From Adiantum capillus-veneris (Eukaryota > Streptophyta > Polypodiopsida > Polypodiales > Pteridaceae): a stretch of 57,029 bases of DNA. Made by a program: the position numbers and the translations under genes. Below are positions 19,701 through 31,859 of this stretch, piece after piece. A model generated the notes under the pieces. That model did not search any database. It was not told the DNA's origin and saw nothing but the letters and a program-made list of their open reading frames with translations. Each line of letters begins with the position of its first letter. Position 1 is the first letter of the stretch. The stretch is taken from assembly GCA_014529385.2 (NCBI GenBank), contig JABFUD020000358.1:1-57029 (forward strand). The letters are read 5' to 3'.

Positions 19701-20969
19701 ATACCTCAATGGAACAACAAAACCAACTCACCCAATGCAGACATAGAAATGAATCAAACACAACAGTGAGTACATCAGATACAATAGTGAAACGGGCGTA
19801 GCAGGATTTTCAAATGTGTTAGGGTTCTATATCACATGCATCTAGATTCCACACAAGATTGTAACTAAGAATAGAAAAAGCACCATACTCAAAATTTATT
19901 AGAAAAGGTACCACAAAAATGCTCTGACAGAACTCTTACACGTAAAGAAATACCATAGCTAACTTCTTTACATCTTTCCCATAACTCGTATTCCTACAAA
20001 TACCAACTAGTGGTTATAACTATCCAGCCCACAAAATGTTCTTGGAATCACATAATCCGAGTTAGGAAATATCTGATTAAGCACATTCTGACCTACCAAA
20101 CTCCTACTAAGCACTATTCCGACTGAGTAATATTCCAATTGATCATTACTAAGCAATACCCCTTTAACATTCCTCCAAAAACTAGTCGGATTGGACTTTT
20201 TGCAACGTTCTCATAATTGCACCCCGACTTAACCATATGTAGCCCTTGACTTTCTAATCACCCCTATTTTTTTTCTTTTTTCATTCCGTCACCATCTATC
20301 TCATCTGCTTTTTTCTTAAAAATTGCAAAAACTAAAGAAAAATAGCAAATCAATTTTAAAAGTACCAAGAAATCAAAGTAAATTTTAAATATCATAATAA
20401 ACCAATATAAGCATTTGTTTGTGATATGTTTGGTCGGATTGCTCCATTTTTTATCAACATTTTTGTTTGAAAATTTCTATTTTTACATATGTACACATAC
20501 ATAGAGACTGATTTTTGGCGTTTGTCATCAAATATCTGTAGAATCATGCTCGATAAGGGCATGAGTACTCGCGTTCACCACAAAATTCCGCAATCAAACA
20601 CAAAGAAAAACCCAAAAACATAGAAAACAATTCCCTTTTTAGCACTCTTTATACTTGTTGTGGGTTCTCATTGCCAATGCCTCTCCCCTTCCGAGTTGGA
20701 TTCCTCCTAGATGAGGAAATGTATTGTGCATGTGTATCAACATTGTGCTAATGCATGCCATGTATTGTAAACCTATATGCATACTTAGTCAATGTATTGA
20801 AAACATTAATGTTGTGTGAGAGGAGGGTATAATAAATATGCTTATTGGCATTCGATGCCGAGGTTTCCTAAGTTGGAATTACCTGTAGTAGAGCGGTGAA
20901 ATAATAAGTATTATAAGTGCACCACTCTTTGTTTAATTGACAATGGATCTCTTGAATTGTTAGTTCGTC
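19701..20969. other. Non-coding stretch, probable G leader and older sequence
   Basis: No gene is supported here. On the minus strand TGGTGAACGCGAGTACTC (about 20567-20584) resembles the B/C primer sites. If real, it would be the PBS of element G, with the leader at 19700-20560 and an unrecognised LTR to the right. The similarity is partial. The rest is AT-rich without obvious repeats. Confidence 0.35.
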
Positions 20970-22020
20970 TTGTGTCATGTGGTTGTACACATGTTTGGAT
21001 CCAAAGACCAAATATGTAGTATGCTTGGTCTTTTGTTTAAGAATCCAAAGATGAGGTTGACTCTTTTGAGGTTTCCATAAGCTCTTGGGTACCCAAATTT
21101 GCTTAACGTTTTGTTTTGTTTGTCTTGGATTTGGTGTTGGTTGGATCTTAGGGGTTTGTATTGAAGGGAGTTCTTTGCCTTGTCTCTTTGGAATCTAGAG
21201 CTGTTCTTGATTACCTTGGGTTTGCAATCAACTTCTTTGGCACCCATAAATTTGTGATATACTGTGGAGTTGATCTCTTGGGTTTACCATACATCGATTG
21301 AGAGGTATCTTTGAGCATGGTCTACCTAAACTTTGAAAATTCATCCCTCTTGATCCAGATTGGCTTATGTGTTGTTGCGGGCCTTGACGGATGCCTTTTC
21401 TTTGTGGGTTTCCCTAGCATATTCTTTGGCATTTTCTCTTTCTTGGCCGTAACTACCTTGGGTAGGATATATGCGGAAGTTTTCTCTTTTGAATTGCTCT
21501 TTTGTATCCATTATTGAACTGTTGTAATGAAGGGTTTCTTGCCCTTATTGCTTGACTCCATTGTCGATGGTTTGTCAGCTTTTTGAGCAGCAAATGGAAC
21601 CACTTGACTTTCCTTAGCATGTTGAATGTTGACTTTATCAAAGCTCCAATCAATTTGTACACAGTACTTTCTCTGCCATGGCTGAGCGAGCAATAATGCA
21701 CGTTGTACTAGATTATCTTCTACCACATAAAACTTATGTGGATAGACATGTTGGTTAATTTGCGCAAGTATCACTATCCATCCCATTGACTTGATTGATT
21801 GCTTTGAAAAGATTTGAATGTCCTCTTGTGTGGGTTAAATCTTGTCCTCGGGTGCAAGCTCCTTGTATAAGATGTAGGAGATAATATTTCCTCAAGCTCT
21901 CGAATCTAGAAATGCATTTTCTTCCACTTGATTACTTCCAGCCTTGAATTTGGTTGTTGGATCCACCATATCCTCTTCATCAAATTCCATTCCTTTGATT
22001 GCATTGATTTGTAGTGGTGG
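20970..22020 (-). pseudogene. Protease-like segment downstream of D integrase
   Basis: Reading the minus strand past the D integrase, a frame shows ENAFLDSRA (about 21900), where DSRA sits at the place of a DSGA aspartic-protease site. Farther on, PHKFYVVEDNL and ALLLAQPWQRKYCVQIDW match the ILGQPWL...IDW strand of retropepsins. Beyond that come repeated LWVPK-like units (around 21000-21280). Several stops and frameshifts are present. A protease after integrase is the wrong order for a Ty3 element, so this is either a displaced domain of D or the remains of another element abutting D. I cannot decide. Confidence 0.5.
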
Positions 22021-22149
22021 TCCATGATGTTATCGTTGTCATAGAAGCTCTCTCTTTCTCTTGAGCTTATTCAATTATTCATTGTTTTTCTTGAGTTGTT
22101 TTCTTCTCCTCATGGATTTTTTGAAGCATGTCTTGGGTTAGTGGAAAAT

Positions 22150-23530
22150 GATACTTTTTAAGCCTATATCCACTAATATAATTGGGCATTTCTTCACCAT
22201 CTAATATGGCAAGCTTGACAAGCCCACTTGGTGATAGATCTTTGAAGGGTCCCATCCCTCACTTTTTGAGTTTCTTGGCATGTTGGTTTAAAGTATAAGC
22301 CAGGAAATAAACGCCTGTTTTATATTCTTTTGAGCATACATGCTTATCAAAAAACTCCTTTTGCCTCCTTTTATGAGCGTAGATAGAAGCTACGTCTTTC
22401 AAGCATAGCTCATCTATCTTTTCAAAGTCATCTAGTTTCAAAGAAATTTCATGGCATATGTCCATTCTAGCTGCTTAGCTACCCTTAGAGTTGGGATTAA
22501 AAACTCCATGGGCAAGATAGTGTTAAGACCAAACACCATGTTATATGGTGTTGTTCCAATAGATGTCTTATAAGCTATCCTATAAGCCCACAATGTAGAG
22601 TGTAACTTTTGATCCCAATATGTCCTTGAATCAGATACTATTTTACTCATACAATGCATAATTAAGGTTATATTTTTAGCTTCAACTTGTCCAGTACAAA
22701 GTGGATGGTATAGAGAAGACTTTTTGTGAATTACCATGAATTTATCCAAAAGATAGCTTTATTAATAAAATGTGTGCCACGATCACTTTTCTGACAAATT
22801 TTGCTGCTATACCATATCTAACAAAGACATTTTCATATAGAAACTATGGAGTGGTCCTTGCATCATCTTTTTGTGTGGCTTTAGCTTGAGCCCATTTAGT
22901 GAAATAGTCCGTAGAAACAATGGTATGTTGGGCGTGAGTTTTATAAGTGAGAGGTGAAATTGGCCCTACAAAGCTTATACCCCACTTAGAAAATGGCTTG
23001 GCTCCCATCATTGGCCTTAAAGGCATCTCATCCCTCTTTATTTTCACTTTGGTACGCTAACAGGCATAACATCTTTTAACATATTCTTCAGTGTCCATAT
23101 GTAATGTGCACCATATTCCAGTGGTTAAGACAAATTTTGTTGTCTCATCCCTTGAGAAATGGCCTCTGCTTATTCAACCATGTACATGATCTAAAATTGA
23201 GAAAAATATATGCTTTTTGTTGTAGATTGATAAATATACATGCCTACTCTAAGATTGACAAATACATGCTTTTTAATTTATTTTCAATCAATATGAGGTC
23301 TCAAGCCTCTATTTCTATGGCCCTTTGAGGTGCTCTAGAGGTGTTTTCAAGAAACGCTCTCGTTGTTAGGTAGTCAATTATATATTGACTCCATTGTAGT
23401 GTAATTGTTATCTGAAACAGCATTGCATTTTCTATTGGGGGTTTAGATCTGCATGTAGCACAGTTAGTAACATACTCATGAACATCAACATCCATATTTG
23501 GCCAATAAACTCCTAATTGTTTCAAGCGCT
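22150..23530 (-). pseudogene. Integrase of element D
   Basis: Motifs in order on the minus strand: zinc-binding region LGVYWPNMDVDVHEYVTNCATC (about 23440-23520); core start KWGISFVGPISPL (about 22960), where Ser replaces the catalytic Asp of WGIDF; SDRGTHFINKA (about 22780); HPLCTGQVEAKN (about 22690) with the Glu; then TTPYNMVFGLNTILPMEFLIP and RVAKQLEWT. The C-terminal part reads KRRQKEFFDKHV, LAYTLNQHAKKLKK and GPFKDLSPSG, ending near 22150. Frame changes and stops occur throughout. The 'GLNxILPMEFLIPTLRVAKQLEW' wording is a familiar plant Ty3 integrase stretch. Confidence 0.75.
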
Positions 23531-23699
23531 GATATGTTTTTGTTTACAAGCAATGAAATGCCAAGCCCTAAACATGTGCTTCTAAAAGATATCAATTTTA
23601 CTCTTCTAGACTTATGCATAGTTGTAAAATGTTTCCTGAGCCTAAATGATACAAACATCTACCAATTAATTGAATATTCTTGGATTGCTTAACCGTTTG

Positions 23700-25124
23700 T
23701 CGTTTAAATTCTTGCTCAATCTTATCAAAATCTATCTCCTCCATAGGAGGATAGTAAACTGACTATCTCTTGAGACCACTTTCAACATTGAAAAGATATG
23801 CACCAGGGATATCATCCTCTACCTCTTTTGGAGCTTCTCCATTTGTCAATCTGGAAAGATGATTTGCTCAAAGATGTGTCTTTCCCTTTTTAACCACTAC
23901 TATAAAATGAAATTCCATCAATATGATAAACCATCATACAATTCTTCCGGTATTGCATGGTTTGTTTACAAGGTATAAGAGGGCTTGATGATCATTGAAA
24001 AACACAAAATTATTTGCAAGGAGATAATGTTGAAATTTCTTAAAATCATATATTATTCCTAGCCCTTCTCTGTTAGTGGTAGTGTGGTTCTTTTTAGCAC
24101 TGTGAAGCTTTCTACTTGCATAACAGACTGGGAAATCCATATTCGACCTTCTCTTGGCTAATCCAAGATGCATCCTATAACAAATGTCAAAGCATCAATA
24201 TGAACATGAAAGATAATTTCCCAATCTAGTGCTTTTAATACTAGAGAGGATATGAGTGCTCTCTTCAACTTTTCAAATGACTCCTCACACTCATCTATTC
24301 ATACAAACACTATTATAAGTCTATACAGGGGTTGAGTAATGACTGCATACATGTGTATAAACCTCTTGTAATAACTACAGTGCCTCATAAAGAACTGTTC
24401 TTGCTTTGTGTTGTTTGGTCTAGGAATTTCTATAATCACTTTTATCTTATCCAAATCCGTAGATTTGTCATTCTCTCAGACAATGTCCTAGGATTCTGCC
24501 TTGTCTAACCATGAATACACACTTTTTTGGGTTAAGGCAGATCCTATACGTCCTCCACTTCTCGAATACTTTTTTGAGGTGTTCTGTATGCTCATCTCTC
24601 AAGAGAGAGTGTACACATAGATCATTGTGTACACATGGATCTATGTGTACACTCTCAAGAGAGAGTGTACACATAGATCATTCATATAAATTTCCAAGAA
24701 TATCCTCAAGTAGTCTTTAAAAGAATGTGCCATTAATCTCTAGAATATTGCCGAGGCATTAGTCAATCCAAGTGGCATGACTCTATATGCATATATACTG
24801 TGGCAAATTCCATCTTATATTGATCTTCAGACGCGATCGCAAGAGAAGGTTATAGACAAAGAATCCATCTAACAAGAAGGAATATACCCGCTTGCCTGCC
24901 ACTCATTCTAGAACATAGTCACTGATAGGTAGGGAAAAATTGTCCCTTATTGTGGATGCATTAACCTATTTTAAATTGACACACACTCAAAATTTACCAT
25001 TCTTCTTAGGCACTACCACAATTGAAGATACCCAATCAGTGTGTTTAATCTCGTAGATGAACTTAGCTTTCTTCAATCTATCAATCTCTTCCTTGATGCG
25101 CTTAGCAAACATATCATTATACGT
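23700..25124 (-). pseudogene. Reverse transcriptase and RNase H of element D
   Basis: From the C junction the minus strand reads MFAKRIKEEIDRLKKAKFIYEI and WVSSIVVVPKKNGKF. A stop follows, then NFSLPI and motif-A remnants (SFLLDGF), and the motif-C region IYMNDLCVHSLL (about 24660-24700) with Asn where the first Asp of YxDD is expected. A 56-bp duplication hits this spot. LNPKKCVFMVRQGRILGH follows. RNase H remains include DFPVCYASRKLHSAKKN, LGIIYDFKKFQHYLLANNFVFFNDHQALLYLVN (24173-23934). Many stops are present, so it is inactive. Confidence 0.75.
24596..24682. repeat. Duplication with inverted spacer in D reverse transcriptase
   Basis: A 31-bp segment is present at 24596-24626 and again, identically, at 24652-24682. 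The 25 bp between them contain GATCTATGTGTACA, the reverse complement of part of each copy. The whole can fold into a hairpin. The net addition of 56 bp shifts the RT frame immediately after the catalytic motif. Confidence 0.9.
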
Positions 25125-27019
25125 TGTCATTTAAGCTACGCTTCCATTATGGGAAAAAATAGAAAAAGGATGCAGGTTAAGCCTAATTGAGGCCTATATG
25201 ATTATTCAACAAAAATAAGGGCTTGATAACAAGTAGGTTAAATGCTAAATGTATGCTAGATGTGGCTTTAAAGGGACAAAAGTTGTCTTGATGATGCTAA
25301 AAAAGCGTATGATTGAAGTGATCACAAATGAGAGTTTATGGACTAGAATTGTAGTGCTCAAAGAGCCCTACCTTCCTATCTTTACGGATCCTCAATTGAA
25401 ACCACACTCAGGAAGTTATGTCAGCTTTAAGTTTGAGTACATTGCATATGTGAGACGGATGGGGCAAGTGGTGCTAGGTGGTCAAAGCCCATTTTAACAT
25501 ACAGATGTGAAGTGCTCATCTTATGGAGCATGTCGGTATTTTTTAGATCGTTGTTTGGTGTTACGGTTGTCAAGTTAGTAGCAGATAAAGTTTCATTGGG
25601 GAATAGTCCCGTGCCGAGTTGGTCGCCTCGATCAATGTGCCATCGGGGAGCTTTTGGGCTTTGACTAGGTTCTAGAATGTGGTAGAACTGTATAAAGTTG
25701 ATAGGAATTGACTGCACAACAACCAGAGTCCGCATCTGCAAGGAAATGCGAGTTGAAGTCAACGTCACTTATTAACGGTGAGGTGCCATATGACTTTTCT
25801 TGGTTTTGGTTGCTTCAATTGTTGGCAGGTTTCGGAAGGTTGGAAAGCGGCAAAGGCCAAGAGGATTGAATTTGATGATGGGAAGTTTCAATAGAAATTT
25901 GTGTCTTGGTCACCGGATTACCAAGCACCATTTGTCAGGGTTTGAAAGCAGTGGAAAAAATGAGTTTATGCTTGTTCTAGTGACTTTGGAACCTTGGAGG
26001 GGCAAGCCGAGAAAATGATTCCATGTGGCAAGGCTGCTTAATCCCACATGCGTACATGAAAGACATGATGAGGAGACAAGGGTACCAAGCACGTGTAGAG
26101 AAGAGAAGAGTTCCAAGGGGTGTGCATGAGAAGCATTGTTGGAATCTATAAGGGTATGCTCGTGTGATTGCCCCCAATAACCACAATTTTTTGTTAAAAG
26201 AAAAAAATAGAGGGCAACGATGGCGCCATCGTTGCCCCTCCACAAAAGCTCTAGGATTAAGTTAGTTTTTTTTAAGAGTGTGATATAGCATTCAAAGTTA
26301 GGGAAAAAGAAGAAGAGAAAGGAGAGCATAGTCGAGAGAGAAAGAAAAACAGAAGAAGAAGAAAGAAAAAAGAGGAGAAGAAGAAGAAGAAAAAGAGGAG
26401 GAAAGAAGAAGGAGACAAGGAAAGAAAGAAGAAGAAGAAAAAGAAAGAAGAAGAAGGAAAAGAAAGAAGAAAGAAGAAGAAAAAGAAAGGAGGAATAAGA
26501 AGAAGAAAAAGAAGAAGGAGAATAGGGGGGGTTCTTGGGGAATCTCACTCTTTTTTAGATTTTGGCATTGAAGATCTTGTGGAGCAGTTCAAAAAGAAGG
26601 GCAATTGAAGCAAGAAGAACGACATGAAGAGGAGCTATATCATTGTTATAGAAGCAAGAAAAGGAGAATCAAGGGAGTGATCAGGCTTGTTATGATCGTC
26701 ATTGTTCGTTATCATCGTCTTTCTTAGATAATTCAACCTTAATCATCACCATCATCAACTTGAACTTTGTTAATCTTATTGATAAGTCATGGTGCCATTA
26801 ACAGATTGCTTAATCTTCACAGGGAGCTTAAACTCAATCTAGTAGTTAACCCAAGTGATGGCATTGTTAACGGCCCACCTTGGCTATTGATGATTAAGTT
26901 GTATTGGAGGCTTTAATGAAAGTTTATTGTCAATCTGTGTTGTTCTCTCTATCTCACACCTCTCATAGCCAGAGGCTTGCGCCTTCCCGGTCAACGTTTT
27001 GAACACATATGCCCTGACA
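25125..27019 (+). repeat. 5' LTR of element C (about 1.9 kb)
   Basis: It starts TGTCATTTAAGC and matches the sequence from 36846 on. I place the end at CCTGACA (27013-27019), eight bases before the primer site, by analogy with TTGACA in element B. A strongly purine-rich tract lies in the middle. Confidence 0.75.
26290..26525 (+). repeat. GAA/GAAA-rich purine tract in C 5' LTR
   Basis: About 235 bp are almost entirely purine, built from GAA, GAAA and GGA units. The homologous tract at about 38010-38205 in the 3' LTR is shorter and differs in detail, as expected for slippage. The long minus-strand open frame across it, rich in Ser, Phe and Leu, is a by-product. Confidence 0.85.
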
Positions 27020-27026
27020 TCCTTGG

Positions 27027-27040
27027 TGGTGAACCCGATG
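27027..27040 (+). promoter_or_regulatory. Primer binding site of element C
   Basis: TGGTGAACCCGATG follows the LTR end by seven bases. Its first 12 bases are identical to the element B primer site. Confidence 0.65.
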
Positions 27041-28536
27041 CAAAACGAGCCGGGGTGGGAGGTAAAGATGGAGAATTTAGAGCACATGATGAACCTTATG
27101 GAAACAATAACTTCCAAAGGATTTGATAAAAATCTGGTAGTTCTATATTTTTCAAAGAAGCTTCAATTGGTCCGAGGATCTTTGCTTTGAAGTGGAAGCC
27201 ATGAAGACGAAGAAGCGAATGGATGAAGATTTGCATACAACATTAGATGTGGTATATGAAGAGAGGAAAGTCTTTGATGTTTATGATCTAAGAGGGTTAC
27301 CTAAAATGCTATGAGTTGGAAACAAATTCAAGAGGGATACCAAAAGAGTTAATGATTAGATCCTTTGAGCATCTAGTGAGTTTAGATTTGAAGGAGAAAA
27401 TTCAAGAGCTTATCAAAGCTTGCAACAATGATTGGGAATGTTTCAAAGAAGCTATTATGCAAATAAGGGATGATCATTATGCAAGCTATCAAGAACAGAG
27501 TCTGAATCTACCAAATTACTCAGATATTCAAGAATGAGTACATGAAAATTAGAAGCTGTCATTGTTGAGTATCTTCTACAAGATGCTACCTTCTTACAAG
27601 CTAACGATGAAGATATAGTTAAAGCTGTGTATGAGAAGTTGTGTATGAGAAGTTGTGTATGAGAAGTTGGATTTTGTAGATGCTTTACATGAAGAAAGAG
27701 TCTTTGAGGGTGAGGCTATACAACCTCAAGATACACATGGTGAAATTTTGCAAGGAACCTATACATTCAAGGCTGAAAAAGAAATCAGGAGATCAGATGC
27801 ACTTCCTTAGCTATGATGAATTTTGGGAACACATTTCTGCAAGAAGTAAAGCCAAAGTAGATACAATTTTTGAAGTAGCAGTTTTGATTTTAGAGGACCA
27901 TATTTTGAGCAACCTAGCAAAGGTAAACAATGAATTTAATATTGAAACAAAAATTGATGAAAATTTTTCAAGGATTGCTCGAATAGACGTTACTCCCAAT
28001 AGTGGTTCCAATGAAGACATGGACTTTGTAGAAAATGTTTCGGAAGCTACTAACATTGTCATGGGCTGTTCTTAAGAAGTTCTTGAAGAAGACGAGCCTT
28101 TACACGATGTTAATGGAATCTTTAGCACCATGAAATCATGTGAACTCGAGCAAATTGATAGGCTTACTGAAGATGATTTCACAGATAAAGTTATTATAGC
28201 TAATCAAGTCTCAAAGATTGTGGAGCCAACACAGGATGAGCCAATGAGTCTATAGTTGTTACTAAAAAAATGCTTGCAAATGCTATTATTACAAAAGAAG
28301 ATGCCATAATTAATGGTTTATTGGCCAAATCTAAAGGAAATGATTATAATAGTATAGAAGACCTTTCTGATGCATGTACCCCTTCAGAGGGGGTACCAGA
28401 TGAACCTTTGCACTGTTATGATGGATTTATTAAGAAGTATGGATGCAGATGAGGAAGGAGAGGATGTCATTGATGAGTTTGAAGATTATCTAGATCATGT
28501 TGTTTGTGAACAGGTCATCCATGGGGATTCTACTTT
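27041..28536 (+). pseudogene. Element C interior frames, 5' side, function unknown
   Basis: A set of broken plus-strand frames is visible. One starts MENLEHMMNLMETITSKGF just after the PBS, then come METNSRGIPKELMIRSFEHL (27316-27537), an open 131-codon stretch (27680-28075) rich in acidic residues, and NAIITKEDAIINGLLAKSK (28270) continuing out of frame to GDSTFV at the H junction. The compositional profile is gag-like (charged, helical), but no zinc knuckle or protease motif can be seen. I do not recognise a family. A short direct repeat of GTTGTGTATGAGAA occurs at 27635-27665. Confidence 0.45.
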
Positions 28537-29771
28537 TGTAATGGAAATGGCCTACGAACTTTGAGAATAGCGGAATTAAGAGAGAAAAGAGAACATTTTT
28601 GTGAGACCATTATGAGAGCATAGAGGGTGAACTTAATTGATGGTAGCAACCTAAACATAGTACTTAATTAACTTGGCATGAACAATAATTTTTCAAGAGA
28701 GAGAGTTTAGAGAACTGGCCAACAGTTGAGGACCGGATTTATGTGGAGCCGGTCCATCCTCCAATAGGCTTTGGTATTATAGGTTCTCCCATCAAGAGAG
28801 ACTTGGTACAATACAATCTTTGTGCTCCTTGTGACCTAGGTGATTCAATGAAGATGGAAAGCTTCATGCATAATGTTAGTGGGTTGCCATGACGGATGTC
28901 TGCAACATAGCTTTTTGTACCTAAATAATGTCAATATGCAAGGAAGCGACTTGGGATGGGGAACAGAGAGTTAATGCGAGTGTCAAAATCTCGCCAAAGT
29001 GAACTCAGAGGGCTGTTCATACTACGACAAAAGAAAATCAACCACTTCCTAGTAAAAAACCAGTCTATGTCCGATCCCATCACTCTAGGTTATCACGCCT
29101 TTTCAGCATCGAAACGAATTCGTAATGCCATGAAACTTAAGGACAAATATAACAACACCTAAGGTACAATCCTACCAATTTTTGCAGTCATCTGGGGAGG
29201 TACATAAATGTGAATTCATCACAAAAAATGAGCAAAAAACTAAAACAAAAATACACGAAAAGGTCCCCTTAAGCATAGAAACACTTTTCCAAGGTCAAAA
29301 CATTAAAAAAAAACCATTTAAGACCTTATATCAATGCATTTAGCTCACAAAAAAGACATTGCAAACCACAGTAGAAGTGAAAAAGATTACACTTAGATTG
29401 TAGAGTAAGAGACAAGGAACACAATGTGCTAGTCGAAATCGAATTCTGATTACTAGACAAGGACAAAAGTGAATTAAATCTGTAGCATCAAGAAGCTCTC
29501 ACAGTCGATGTCCAATTCTTTCCAAGATAATCAGTATGTTTTTTAAAAAACTATGGGTTTTGACTTAAGAGCTAGGGGGACTTTCCCATGGCCATTCGGC
29601 CACTTACATGGTGTGTAGGCTCAGAGAGGCTAAGAGGGAATGACATAATATATTACAATTGAGAATCCTCATTAACATAATTACACCACATCTTTTGAAA
29701 AAATGAGCGAGTACAATGAGGTTTGGTGTATTTTTGTCTTTGACGTATCAGTCTGTTGTGTCCACAAAACA
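28537..29771 (-). repeat. 3' LTR of element H (about 1.24 kb)
   Basis: The plus-strand start TGTAATGGAA matches 33593, and the other end, ACAAAACA, abuts the polypurine tract. The first 340 bp are clearly homologous to the 5' LTR remnant; the remaining 890 bp are not found at the other side. A TGTTAGTGGG step at about 28879 marks the point of divergence. Confidence 0.65.
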
Positions 29772-29784
29772 TTCCCCCCTTCCT
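29772..29784 (-). promoter_or_regulatory. Polypurine tract of element H
   Basis: The minus strand reads AGGAAGGGGGGAA, directly before the TGTTTTGTGG start of the 3' LTR. Confidence 0.75.
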
Positions 29785-29799
29785 ATTCATTGCACGTTC

Positions 29800-31440
29800 T
29801 CCTCCAAGCTGTCTTTGATTGTCTTCTAGTAATTGAACAATCTCTTTTCTAGCATCCTAGTGAGGTGCTTGAACTTTTGCACCCTTGCCTCGATCTTCAC
29901 TTTTGTCGCCAGCTCTCTGAAGGGATTATTACTGAGAGTGCTCTGATATGCTATGTGTCGACTTGGTAGATCTTTGGTCATGGGATTAAATATGGAGGAG
30001 TCTACCTCAAAGAATCCGGTCATGAATGCCTCCTCAAAGTTTGCATGTAGTGGGAGGGCAGGAATTGGATCATTGTGAGTTGCTATAGACACTACATAAA
30101 CTTTTGGTTTTCATGAAAGTGCATCGGCCCTTGATTGTGCTTACCAGCAATGTGAGCAATATGAAAATAAAATTACAAAAGAAAATTTTCCTACCTCATT
30201 TGTCTGTCGGAAAGCTTGGTTTGCATCATGAAGTACTTGAGACTTTGATGGTTTGTTTGTAAAATGAATGGAATCCCCAATAGATAGTGCTTCCACGTTT
30301 CTAGGACATGTAAAATAGCTAAACTCTCTTTCTCATAAATTCCTAAGACTTGTTCATCCGTATTGAGCCTTCGGCTCTCATATGCTATGGCATGCTTTTC
30401 TAGAAGCAAGATTGCTCCAAGGCAATCACCACAAGCATCACATTGGACCTCAAATGGCTTTGAGAGATCCGAAAGCATGAGGACTGGTTGGGAGGTAAGC
30501 TTCTCTTTGAGCTTGTCAAAAGAATTTTGATTCTTAGTAGTCCAGGAATACTTAACGTTCTTCTTTGTTAATTCATGTACTGATCCTACTATTTGAATTT
30601 TTTTTGCTATGAAGCGTCTATAGTATGCACACATACCAATAAAGCTTCTTAGCTCACGTAGATTCCTTGGATTAGGCCATGCTTTTATTACCTTCAACTT
30701 TGATAGATCCATACAGATACCATTTTGAGAGATAATATGACATAAGTATTGAATCTCTTGAAGGAAAAATTCGCTTTTCTTTTGGTTTAGAAAAAGTTTG
30801 TTCTCCTGCAATGCTCGAAAAATCACTTGGAGATGTTGCTTGTGTTTCTCCAAGGACTTGGAGTAGATAATGATTTCATCAAAGAACACTCCAATGAATT
30901 TGCAATATGGTCTAAATATTTTCTCCATTAGACGATTGAATGTGGCTGGTGCATTGGTCAAGCCGAAAGGCATGGCTAGATATTCATAAAGACCAAAGGT
31001 TGTACAAAGCACGGTCTTTAGGATATCTTCATCCACTATCCTCTTTTAGGATAGCCACTTTGAAGGTCAATCATACTGAAGTAGGTAGATCCTTGTAGCT
31101 TATCAAACAGATCTTCTATCCAAGGCACAAGAAATCTATTTTTGATAGTGATATGGTTTAGTGCTTAATACTCCACATACATATTGTATGTACTATCGTT
31201 GTTTTTCACTAAAAGGACTAGAGAACAAAAGGGAGAGGAGCTAGGCCTCACCATCCCTTTGCCTACCAATTCTTGTACTTGCGTCATGGTCTCCTCTTGT
31301 TGAGCTTGGGAAACTCAATAAGGAGGCTTGTTAGGCGGTGAGCTTCTTGGTAGGAGCTCAATTCGATGGTCATCACTATACCACCTGTAAAGCAGGAGGA
31401 TTTGCAAGTGGTATAGTACGACCAAACTCACTAGAATCTA
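29800..31440 (-). pseudogene. Reverse transcriptase and RNase H of element H
   Basis: An open 281-codon frame (31036 down to 30191) covers the RT palm: FGLYEYLAMPFGLTNAPATFNRLME, motif C as FFDEIIIYSKS (Asp-Glu where Asp-Asp is expected), then FFLQEIQYLCHIISQNGI and the thumb. RNase H follows (FEVQCDACGDCLGAILL, YEKESLAILHVLETWKHYLLG, LQTNHQSLKYF), with Asn where TDH normally supplies an acidic residue. Upstream frames give VQELVGKGMVRPSSSPFCS and STYFSMIDLQSGY. Downstream, HIAHIAGKHNQG and then, within 300 bp, the C-terminal tail KFKHLTRMLEKRLFNY are read, so integrase is absent. Plant chromovirus-type RT is the best fit. Confidence 0.85.
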
Positions 31441-31790
31441 TTTTCCCATGTAGGTGAAGTAGATTCGTCTTTTAGGGAACTTCATGTTGACAGCCATGCA
31501 ATTGAACCATGGTGCCCCTAGTATAGCATCCTCATGTTGGAGAGGAGAAATGAAAAAGTCTTCTTGGTCGACACATCTTTGGACATGAAGTCTCAACTTC
31601 CCAATCAAGGAAGTAATAGAGGCTTGCTATCCCTTCACAGCTGTATTGGCAATAACAGTATCTCCCATCTTGAAAGCTTGAATGCCCAACTTGGTGGTCA
31701 ACTCTATTGATATGAAGTTGTGAGTAGAGCTAGGGTCAAACAAGATGAAGGCATCATGCTCCCTTACCTTTCCCCAAGCATAGGAGAGGG
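31441..31790 (-). pseudogene. Protease region of element H
   Basis: The minus strand reads AFILFDPSSTHNFIS, where DPSST replaces the usual D(S/P)GST of chromovirus retropepsins, so the glycine is lost. Downstream are KLGIQAFKMGDTV, RLHVQRCVDQEDFFI and DAILGAPWF, matching the ILG strand. Stops interrupt it. It lies between gag and RT, as expected. Confidence 0.65.
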
Positions 31791-31859
31791 GTGATCTTTT
31801 GCAATGAGCATCCTGTTTTGGAGCTTCAATGGTGGAAGCTCTAGGAGTCTCATTGCGGG

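Noticed and set aside
25910-26548. Open minus-strand frame of 212 codons rich in Ser, Phe and Leu (and a similar one at 37907-38227)
   Set aside because: It is the complement of a GAA/GAAA purine tract in the C LTRs; the length comes from low complexity. The two LTR copies do not conserve the protein.
28879-29530. Solo LTR of the E family inside the H 3' LTR
   Set aside because: The first 45 bp resemble the E LTR start (TGTTxGT..., GACGGAxGTC), but similarity fades and no matching end or target duplication was found.
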